NCBI RefSeq assembly: GCF_964023145.1
Contig: NZ_CAXIED010000001.1
Coordinates: 930,001 to 994,000 of the forward strand
Length of the DNA: 64,000 nucleotides
From: Chlamydia sp. BM-2023
GTDB taxonomy: Bacteria > Chlamydiota > Chlamydiia > Chlamydiales > Chlamydiaceae
Reading direction: 5' to 3'
In this document: in pieces, positions 46,538 to 55,300 of the stretch
Position numbering within the stretch: position 1 is the first letter of the stretch
How the letters are laid out: each line of letters starts with the position of its first letter
Position numbers and translations under genes: made by a program
Notes under the pieces: model-generated
Databases searched by the model: none
Seen by the model: the letters and a program-made list of their open reading frames with translations, nothing else
Told to the model about the DNA's origin: nothing

Positions 46538-49306
46538 TTAAAAACGTATTCTCCCACCAAAATTTAAATTATAGCTATAAGAATCTTCACGAAGTTCAAA
46601 TCCTCCGTTACCAAACAAGCCAATTTGTTTGAAATGGGTGAAGTTACTCAAAGCCTGTAAAGAAAAGGCATGCCGTGCTAAATCATTAGCAGTTGTTTCC
46701 CAAGAGCTTCCCGTAGAAACCAAAGTTGCTAGACATTGGGGATTGCTTCTATAAACATCAGGAATATAGGCAACCATAAGCGAAAAGGTGTCTTTGTTAC
46801 TGCGACTTGCTGTTTCAAACTTCACACCTATAGGAAGAGAAAGATTGGCAAGATGGCTACTTTCAAAAGAGCGTCCCTCACTTGTAGGCTCCTGAAAACT
46901 ATCTTGCTCTCCATAAATCATCTGTACCTTAAGAAAAGGAACGCACTTTTCAAAGAGATAAGGAAACTTCATAGGGAAACTCGTAGAGATTTCTCCTGCA
47001 TAACAGTTGCTTCCCCAGCAACCTTTGACCTCAGGATATACCACTCCCCTAGGGGAATATAACTGAGAATACCGCGTTGTCATATCATTTTCACCATGAC
47101 AGTAACTACAGAGTAAATTCAAAATTACGGGAACCTTCGATAAGAAACCCGAGCTATTTATCCTATGCTCAAAGAATAAAGATCCCGCATAAACATGAGA
47201 GCGAGTTTTAGAAACTAGATAATCCTTATCTCTATTAAATAATTGGCAAAAACCTAAGGAAAATAGGTTTTCCCTAGGGGTATGTATACTCGCACCTACG
47301 GCATAACCCACACCCACATGGCAATATTTTTTATTTAACGAAGTTTTTTTCTTATGCAGACAATCAGTAATTGCCGATCCCCATAGGCCTTTTTGATACT
47401 CAACACTTCTTGCGCTAAGCTCTACTAATTGATGTAAAGCGCGGATATCTGTGAAACTTCCCCATAATGCATTAGGAACTAACAGAGCTTGACGCTCAGG
47501 ATTAGGAGAATAACCCGTCTCCGTCCAAGAAAATGTTGCTAATTGCTGGGTGGTTCCTGTTCCTTGATTCCAGTTCATTGTCCAATATCCCTGGGAACCA
47601 TAATGCTCATCTGGAAGTATTGGAGAAGTTATAGAAGCCGGTACCGTAGGAGTTGTTCCCGAAGGGGCTTCTATAACTAAAGCTGATGAAAAATCATGAC
47701 TCTTAGAAAAAATAGGAAACTCATAGCTATTGCCATCAGCAGAAATTAACTGAACAGAAGAGACTGTAATATTTTGACCCGTTGTTTGAGAAGAGACCTT
47801 GGCAGATGCTAAAGGCATAGCTCCTAAAGGAGAGATATTCACAGATAAATCTGTTAGAGTGATTGCTCCACCATTTGTAGAAGGGGTTTGTAACGTGGTG
47901 CCCACATCCATAACAACAGAGGATCCCGAAGTTTGCGTGAAAGATTGTGCTTCTAAAGTTACCCCATCTTTAAGAATTAAAGATCCTGAATTTAAAGAGA
48001 CCTTTTGATTAAGCGTAGATTTAAGATTTGCAGCTACTGCTTTTTCTTGTTCGCTAAGGCGCTCTCCAGAAAAGACTATTTTCCCAGAATAAGTGGATGT
48101 TCCCACAGTTGAATTTATTGTTAGATCAGGAGTAGCTGTTCCTGATGAGGTCACAGGATCATAAAAGAAAATACCCATTCCCTCTTTAGCAGAGAGTGTT
48201 GAGAACTTCCCATTATTTCCCAGGTCTATAGCATTTCTTACTGCTGATCCAGGATTTCCAGAGGTGATAATGGTATTACCATCAAACATAATATTGCCAA
48301 TATCTGCTGTTAGGCTACACTCGCCACCATCTAAATAAATCGCTCCACCTTTAGGAGCTGCATTAGTTACAGAGTTATTGGCAAATAACGTAGGGCCCCC
48401 AGAAGTAATAGTTAACTTCTTAGAATAAATAGCTCCGCCACTAACTTTAGAGCTGTTTTTTAAAAAGAAAAACTGCTGGTTATTTTCTAACTTTAAATCA
48501 GGATCTGGCACAGCTGTGCCGTTACTACAGTAAATCGCTCCTCCTGAAGAATCCGTAGTTCCCGTTGTGGTGTTTTCTATAAATAACACTCTATTGTTAT
48601 TAGAGATCGTCGTGGTGGAGTTAGAATGAATAGCTCCGCCATGTTTTTTTGAGGAGTTTTCTGCAAAGATAATTCCTCCGAAGTTATTTTCTATAGCATT
48701 TACTCCACTAGATTCTATGGCTCCGCCATTTTCTGTAGAGGTGTTTGCTATAAACTTCGCAGACATTGACGTTCCTTTTAGTGAAAATCCCTTCGAGGTA
48801 ATAGCTCCGCCAGCTGCTGAAGAGCTGTTTTTTTGAAAAAGAATCATCGCATTCTTATCAAAGAGCGCAGTGCCTCCCGATTTTATAGCTCCTTGAGCAG
48901 TTGTTCCTAAAGAAGAGGAAAAACAAGAAAATATAGAAAATCCCGATACTGATAAGTTTTTATCAGCGGTTACCTCGATAGCTCCAGGTTTACTTGTTGC
49001 GGTGATGTTATCAAAAGAGAGAGAGTGGCCATTGCCTACAAAAAATAAGTCCCCAGTAGTTTGTGTGAAACAGCTTGCTACTAGGGGAGTATCTTTCCCA
49101 GCGTAAGAAATACTAATATTGTCAAGGCATGTATATTGTGTTCCTGCAGCGTCGGATGTTGATTTAGGAGTAAAAGGTGTTGTTGCCGTATTGCCATTAT
49201 AACTATCCGATGAAGAAAGAAATTGTTCCGTGGGTGCTGCTAAAATTAAAGGAGTTGAGGTTAGCAACCCTGAGGGTATTAAAAGCCAATAGACAGGACG
49301 TTTCAT
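46538..49306 (-). CDS. PmpG-family autotransporter (922 aa)
   Basis: Signal peptide of about 23 residues (MKRPVYWLLIPSGLLT..., ends LILA). Entry motif SSDSYNGNTATTPFTPKSTSDAAGTQY, typical of the expanded G-family also seen in C. pneumoniae. Six GGAI repeats at about residues 165-325 (GGAITSKG, GGAIESSG, GGAIHSNS, GGAIYCSN, GGAIYSKK, GGAIYLDG), LTADIGNIMFDGN, FFYDPVTSSG, HYGSQGYWTMNW, LVPNALWGSFTDIRALHQLVE and a barrel ending YNLNFGGRIRF. Intact frame; own terminator. No strong promoter recognised between 49307 and 49403. Its closest sister in the window is 49437-52211. Confidence 0.94.
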   Translation of the reverse strand: MKRPVYWLLIPSGLLTSTPLILAAPTEQFLSSSDSYNGNTATTPFTPKSTSDAAGTQYTCLDNISISYAGKDTPLVASCFTQTTGDLFFVGNGHSLSFDNITATSKPGAIEVTADKNLSVSGFSIFSCFSSSLGTTAQGAIKSGGTALFDKNAMILFQKNSSSAAGGAITSKGFSLKGTSMSAKFIANTSTENGGAIESSGVNAIENNFGGIIFAENSSKKHGGAIHSNSTTTISNNNRVLFIENTTTGTTDSSGGAIYCSNGTAVPDPDLKLENNQQFFFLKNSSKVSGGAIYSKKLTITSGGPTLFANNSVTNAAPKGGAIYLDGGECSLTADIGNIMFDGNTIITSGNPGSAVRNAIDLGNNGKFSTLSAKEGMGIFFYDPVTSSGTATPDLTINSTVGTSTYSGKIVFSGERLSEQEKAVAANLKSTLNQKVSLNSGSLILKDGVTLEAQSFTQTSGSSVVMDVGTTLQTPSTNGGAITLTDLSVNISPLGAMPLASAKVSSQTTGQNITVSSVQLISADGNSYEFPIFSKSHDFSSALVIEAPSGTTPTVPASITSPILPDEHYGSQGYWTMNWNQGTGTTQQLATFSWTETGYSPNPERQALLVPNALWGSFTDIRALHQLVELSARSVEYQKGLWGSAITDCLHKKKTSLNKKYCHVGVGYAVGASIHTPRENLFSLGFCQLFNRDKDYLVSKTRSHVYAGSLFFEHRINSSGFLSKVPVILNLLCSYCHGENDMTTRYSQLYSPRGVVYPEVKGCWGSNCYAGEISTSFPMKFPYLFEKCVPFLKVQMIYGEQDSFQEPTSEGRSFESSHLANLSLPIGVKFETASRSNKDTFSLMVAYIPDVYRSNPQCLATLVSTGSSWETTANDLARHAFSLQALSNFTHFKQIGLFGNGGFELREDSYSYNLNFGGRIRF

Positions 49307-49403
49307 ATTTTTGCGTTTTATTTACGTTAAGATTGCTCTAAACGATCACAAAAAATGATTAAAAGTTAAAGGGTTTAGAATTGTGTGTGAGGGGGAATAG
49401 GGG

Positions 49404-49429
49404 AAATCCTGCCCTTTGCAGGGCAGGAT
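49404..49429 (-). terminator. Terminator hairpin after the 49437 pmp
   Basis: Perfect 10-bp GC-rich inverted repeat ATCCTGCCCT / AGGGCAGGAT with a 4-nt loop, 8 nt after the stop; TTT follows on the minus strand. Confidence 0.7.
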
Positions 49430-49436
49430 AGCAAAA

Positions 49437-52211
49437 TTAAAATGCAATCTTAGTTCCAAGATCAACATTGTAATTTCTTGAAGAACTTCGTAGTTCGAAA
49501 GCAAATTGGCCGAACATCTCAAAAGAGGGTGTCAACTTAATATGATTTCCAGCACGAATAGCAAGAGCATGTCTATCAAGATCTGTTGCTGTTGTTTCCC
49601 AAGAAACATCACTGATAGCCAAAGTTGTTAAACAGCTAGGATTATGACGATACACATCAGGTGTATACATGAGTGTAAGATCATAAGCTGATTTTTCTTC
49701 TTGGCAGATCTTTTCAAATTTCAAGCCAATAGGCACAGAAACATTTATAAGATCACAGCTCTCAAAAGTACGACCTTCTGTTGTAGGTTCTTTAAACTCT
49801 TCTAAGTGAGCATAAACAACTTGCAATTTTGCAAAAGGAGTACAGTTGCTAATAAGGGAAGTACTACGTACAGGAAAAGGCACGCTACTAGATAATGCTG
49901 CTGCAACAGTATCATTACCCCAAGTAGCTTTAACACGAGGATAGTCCGTGTAGTCCGTTTTCATATTGTTATTTGCATGGCTGTAAGTAAGCTGGGCATC
50001 AAATAGTATAGGAATTTCCTTAGAGAATTCTGAACAACATGTTTGAGGACCCTTGAATAAACGTAAAAAGTTATCCAAGATGCCTACATGCTGGTAATAT
50101 AAAGATCCTGCGTAGATATCCGAAGCATTTTTCGCTACTAAGTAATCCTTATCTTTCCCAAATAGCTGACAGAAAGCTACGCTAAGAGAGTTATCGCAAG
50201 AAGTATTTGCTGTAGCTCCCAAAGCATATCCCGCACTAATATGACGGAATTTGCGATTTGTTGTTCGATCTTGATGGAAGAAATTAGAAATTCCCGATAC
50301 CCAAAGACCACGACCACTATCTAACATGCTATCAACACTGCGTTCCATTACCTCTTGAATAGAACGTACATCTACAAAAGATCCCCAAAGAGTATTTAAT
50401 ACTAAAGGAGCCTGACGTTCAGGATTTGGCTTGTATCCTGTTTTCTTCCAAGTAAAAATTGCTGTGCTTGTTTTTGGATCAGAAGTTGTATCCTTTGCCC
50501 AAGAAATGCTCCAGTTCCCTTGATACCCATAATGAGCTTCAGGAGTAGGAACTTCACTAGGGACATCTGTTAATGTTACAGCACCTTTTGCAGAGAGCCT
50601 TATGCCTTCATAAACTAGAGTGCGGTCTAACTTATGTTCTTCATAAAATTTCCCAGAAGCATCAATAACTTGAATCGGACCCGATAAAGTTAGATTTTTC
50701 GCATTAGCATCAGCAGCAATTTCAGCAAGCGTGTTCCCATCTAAAGAACCGGGAGTAATAGCTAAACCTGTAAGAGTAACATCTTCAGTTTTTGCATGAA
50801 GCTTTGTCCCCGCATCAACAAGAATTATAGATCCCGCTGTTTGGGAAATCGTTTTTGCTTCTACATCCACACCTCTTCTTAAAACAAGCTGACCAGCTGC
50901 TAAAGCAATAGGCTGTGAAAATACTGTTTTTAAATTATCAGCGTCAGCAGCTTGATCTTCAGTAAGCTTCTCCCCAGAAAAGATAATTCTTCCTGTATAA
51001 GCTTTATCACCCTCAGCTTTATTTAAAGTGAGAAGATCAGCGCAAGCTCCTTCGCATGTAATAGGATCATAGAAAAATATAGACTGTTTATCAGCAGCAC
51101 GTAAGTTTAAAAACTTACCGTTATTTCCTATGTTAATGGCATTTGCTTTTACAGTAGCGTTGTTTGCTGTCGCTATCGAGTTTTGTTCAAAAGTAATGTT
51201 ACCAAGCTCTGCAGTTATACTACATTCTCCGCTACCGGAAATTTGAATAGCTCCGCCTTTAGGCGCAGCATTGGTAGCCTTGTTTTTTATAAAGAGTGTA
51301 GGTCCTCCAGAAGATAAGATAAACTTATCAGAACAAATAGCTCCCCCGTTTGCTGAAGAAGTGTTTTCTTTAAAAAGCAAAGCTTTGTTATCAGTTAAGG
51401 TAAGGGTCGGTGTCGTACCTGTTTTGCTACAATGGATAGCTCCGCCGCAACCATCGTTTGCTCCAGAAACTCTATTGTTTTTGAAGACAACAATGCCATT
51501 GCGTGCAATGGTCATAGAAGCTTCTGAAAGTACTGCTCCTCCAGCATTCGTAGCAGCATTATTAGAAAATTCTATAGTTCCTTGGTTATCCGAGAGGTTA
51601 GCAACTCCCGTAGCGGCAATAGCACCACCTTTTTTCGCACTCTTGTTGGTGGTGAAGTTGATTGTCTTGCTTGAGCCAGTTAGCGTAAAAGCTTTGCAAG
51701 CAATCGCTCCACCATCTTCAGCGGAAAAGTTCTGATCAAAAAGCACATTAGCATTGTTCGTAAGGTTTAATGCTCCTCCAGATTTCATAGCTCCTTTCCC
51801 AGTAGCTACGGTATCCGGGGGACACAACCTAAAACTCAAACTAGAAAAATCTGATAAAGTAAGAATCTTATCAGCAGCCGAAACGTTAATCCCAGTAACA
51901 TTAGCACCAGAATTCACGTTCTGTAAGGAAAAGCTATAGTTGTTGCCATTGAAAGTTAAGTTATCAACTGTTTGAACAAAAGCTGCTGCGTTAAGAGCAG
52001 CTACCTGCCCAACATCCATAATAGAAATATCACTCTGTAAACTATAAACGGTGCCACCCGCAGTGTCGGTAGATTGCGAAGAGAACACGCCGTTGGCATC
52101 GAGTATAGATTCTTGAGTTAAAGGAGTCTCCGCATATAAATGCGAGAAACAAAAAGATAAGGGTATCGTTAACGTTGACGATATTAAAATCTTATATAAA
52201 GAAGGCCTCAT
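49437..52211 (-). CDS. PmpG-family autotransporter (924 aa)
   Basis: I start at the ATG at 52211 (MRPSLYKILISSTLTI...) rather than the in-frame GTG nine bases upstream, because it aligns with the starts of pmpG and the neighbouring gene. Signal peptide of about 27 residues, ending SHLYA. Six GGA repeats (GGAIACKA, GGAIAATG, GGAVLSEA, GGAIHCSK, GGAICSDK, GGAIQISG), ITAELGNITFEQN, FYDPITCEGACADLL, HYGYQGNWSISW, LVLNTLWGSFVDVRSIQEVME, RGLWVSGISNFFHQD and a barrel ending YNVDLGTKIAF. The barrel is among the closest to PmpG. Intact frame; terminator 8 nt after the stop. Confidence 0.94.
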   Translation of the reverse strand: MRPSLYKILISSTLTIPLSFCFSHLYAETPLTQESILDANGVFSSQSTDTAGGTVYSLQSDISIMDVGQVAALNAAAFVQTVDNLTFNGNNYSFSLQNVNSGANVTGINVSAADKILTLSDFSSLSFRLCPPDTVATGKGAMKSGGALNLTNNANVLFDQNFSAEDGGAIACKAFTLTGSSKTINFTTNKSAKKGGAIAATGVANLSDNQGTIEFSNNAATNAGGAVLSEASMTIARNGIVVFKNNRVSGANDGCGGAIHCSKTGTTPTLTLTDNKALLFKENTSSANGGAICSDKFILSSGGPTLFIKNKATNAAPKGGAIQISGSGECSITAELGNITFEQNSIATANNATVKANAINIGNNGKFLNLRAADKQSIFFYDPITCEGACADLLTLNKAEGDKAYTGRIIFSGEKLTEDQAADADNLKTVFSQPIALAAGQLVLRRGVDVEAKTISQTAGSIILVDAGTKLHAKTEDVTLTGLAITPGSLDGNTLAEIAADANAKNLTLSGPIQVIDASGKFYEEHKLDRTLVYEGIRLSAKGAVTLTDVPSEVPTPEAHYGYQGNWSISWAKDTTSDPKTSTAIFTWKKTGYKPNPERQAPLVLNTLWGSFVDVRSIQEVMERSVDSMLDSGRGLWVSGISNFFHQDRTTNRKFRHISAGYALGATANTSCDNSLSVAFCQLFGKDKDYLVAKNASDIYAGSLYYQHVGILDNFLRLFKGPQTCCSEFSKEIPILFDAQLTYSHANNNMKTDYTDYPRVKATWGNDTVAAALSSSVPFPVRSTSLISNCTPFAKLQVVYAHLEEFKEPTTEGRTFESCDLINVSVPIGLKFEKICQEEKSAYDLTLMYTPDVYRHNPSCLTTLAISDVSWETTATDLDRHALAIRAGNHIKLTPSFEMFGQFAFELRSSSRNYNVDLGTKIAF

Positions 52212-52296
52212 TTTATACACTTGGGGTGAAATGAAAAAAACAGTTTCGTTAAATACTCAAAGGTACAAAAGAAAGCAAGTCTAATACAGAAAAGAC

Positions 52297-52326
52297 TTGA
52301 CATGTTTTTTCCGTTTCTGGTATACG
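52297..52326 (+). promoter_or_regulatory. Possible plus-strand (antisense) promoter
   Basis: Consensus -35 TTGACA, 18 bp, TATACG on the plus strand, in the gap between two minus-strand pmps. A transcript from here would run into the 3' end of the giant pmp in antisense. It could equally be chance in an AT-rich gap. Confidence 0.25.
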
Positions 52327-52355
52327 GCCTTCCCGTTTTCAGAGAGCGCGGGGCT

Positions 52356-55300
52356 CTAGAATTTGTACTTTCCTCCTAAATCGGCGTTGTAACTTCTAGA
52401 AGATCCGCGTAGCTCAAAAGCTCCATGAGAGAAGATTTCAAAGCTATCAGCTAAGTGATGGTGTGTAGAACCCTCAACTAAGACTGCTTGTCTCGCAAGA
52501 TTCGTTGCTCCTGTAGTCCAAGCGTTATTGCCAGAAGGTAAGAATACGTGGGACTTAGGATAATGACGATAAATATCAGGATGGAAAGCTATGCTTAAAC
52601 CAAAGTCATTAGAAGACGTGGCTTTTTCAAGTTTCACACCTATAGGTAATGCAACGTTTGTTAAGCGAGAACTTTGGAATTCTCTGTTTCTATCTCCACC
52701 TTTTGTTTCTTTGAAGTTTTCTTGTTCTACAAAGACAACATGAAGTTTCATATAAGGGGAGAACAGCTCCCTAGGCAACATACTACCCAATTCCGCAGAT
52801 ACGCAATGGTTATTCCATGTACCTTTTGATGTAGGAGCCGTAGCATGTTTCGTAGTCATAGTGTTATGAGTTACGCTGTAGCTTAGTTGAGCATCAAAAG
52901 TTACAGGGAATTGCTCAGGAAGCCTGGAGAATATCACACCTTTTCTATTGGAAAATCCATAGCGATGTACCATTTTGTCTTGCTTGGTATGTAGAGATAC
53001 CGCATAGACATGGGATTTCGTACGGCCAAGGTGATAGTCTTTGTCTCTACCAAATAGTTGGCAGAAACCAAAGTCAAAGATATCATCTTCAATGCTTTCG
53101 AAACTTGCACCAAGAACATATCCCGAACTGATGTGACGGAATCCTTTTTGAATTTTTGAAGCATCCCTATGGAAGAAGTTGGAAACTCCAGCTACCCACA
53201 GTCCTTTGGAATTTCTACTTTCGGAGCTAACCTCTATAATCTTTTGAACCGATTGAATATCGATGGCTGAGCACCATAAGCTATTAGGAACTAAAGTAGC
53301 ACGTCTTTCAGGATCTGGTTTGTAACCTGCAGATAACCATTTTATCTCAAAGGAAATGGCTCCAGTAGCAGCGTCTGTGACCTGAACAACATCCCATTGT
53401 CCTTGGTAACCGAAATTGGAAGTTGTAGAACCCTGAGGAACAATATTGAATCCTGTGGTATCTACTTTTCCACCAGTTCCTGTAGAAACGCTTAAAAGAT
53501 TGGCAGAAAAGTTCTTGCTTAATAGAGGATTGTCGTAGAATCCACCGTTAGCATCAACAAACTGTAAATCCCCAGTTATGGAAACATTTCCTGCTGTTCC
53601 TGTTCCTCCGGTTCCGGTTCCATTCCCTCCGGTAATAGTAATTACCTGGCCATTACCCAAGGAATCTAAGTTTACAGCTAGATTGTTAATGACAATCGAA
53701 CCATCTGCCGCTGTTACTGGAGTAGCTTGAACAGCAGGTGCTGGAGCTGCTGGAACAGGTGCTGATGCAGCAGGTAATTTATTTACTAAATATTTGGCAA
53801 CAACACGTGCGAGTTGACTGCTTGCATCGAGGCTTTTAGGTTGATCAGCAGGTTGACTACTTGCGCTATCTGCAGGTTGGTCAGCCGGCTGACCATTCTC
53901 GCCGGCAGGAGCATCTTTTTGATCAACAGGCTTCACTTCTACACTCTGAGGAGCGTCTTTTTGATCAGCAGAAGGATTTGCATTAACTGTAACTGGTGCT
54001 TGTGGCATAGGAACATTGGCATCAATAGTAGTTCCACCATCCATAATCACCAGTGTTCCGGGCTGCTGAGCAAAAGAAAGCACTGACAGTGTAGCACCAC
54101 CTTTTAATACCAGGGTTCCTGCTTCTAAAGAAACAGGGTGGTGAAGGAAACTTGTAAGGTTTGCAGGATCTGCAGCTTCTTCAGGAGTTAATTTCTCACC
54201 AGAGAATACAATGCGTCCATCATACACAATAGCTGGTGTGCTTGTAGCTGTATCTTGAGCATTTAACTTCAATAAAGCAGGTGCAGGTGCTGCAGAAGAG
54301 GAGGCTTTAGTAACAGGAGCCTGAGGCTCTGTTGTTGTAATAGGATCATAGAAAGTAAGAGAATGTCCTGTTCCAGCACGCAATTGTGTAAACAAAGAAC
54401 CTGCGCCTACATGAACAGCGTTATGGACAGGGTTAGGGGGTGTAGTGTCTGCTGCGTCTGCTGTGTCAGCTTGAACGCTAGGATTGGCGGCAGTAGTAAC
54501 TGTATTACCCTCGAAAGTGATATTTCCTTGAGAAGCAGATATATCAACACTTCCACCATCTACAATGAAAATCGCTCCACCTTCACTTGCAGTGTTGTTG
54601 GAGAAGAGCATTTCTCCTCCAGAAGATAGAACCAACTTCTTGGTATAGATGGCTCCTCCTTTGCCTTTGGCGGAGTTGCCGCTAAATGTAACAGACTTGT
54701 TTCCAGAAATTGTTAAACAAGCATCAGCAGGAGGAGTTGTGACTTGTCCTGTGGAAGGAGCAGCTGCGGCAGCTGCAGTATAAAGAGCAGCAGCTTGTTG
54801 GCCATCATTGGAACCAGTAGGTGCACCGGACTGTACAGGACTAGAAGGAGTCCCGGAAGTAGTAGGTGGTGGCGTTAAACAATAAATAGCTCCGCCGTTG
54901 CCTTGCTCAGCAGTTGTAGATGTTGCCTGGTTGCCAGAGAAGACAACATTGCCGTTTTCGGTGATACCTGTATCGGCAGTAACATAAAGGGCGCCGCCTT
55001 CACCAGAGGTGTTTTCTGAGAAAGTTGCGTTTTTACTTCCTGACAAAGTGAGTTTCTCAGTAACAATTGCTCCGCCCCTATCAGTGGAGGAGTTCTGAGA
55101 GAAAGTAAGCGTATTGTTATTGGTAAGAGTTGTAACAAAAAATGTTCCGTCACTAGGAGGAACAGGTTCTGTAGATTCTCCTCCACAATAAATAGCTCCG
55201 CCTAGAGATCTGCTTGCTACTGCGGGTGTGTTTGTATTCTGGCTAGTATCTGTATTCGTCAGAGCAGCAGCAGAGTCCTGTGCTTCTGCAGCTAGGAAAA

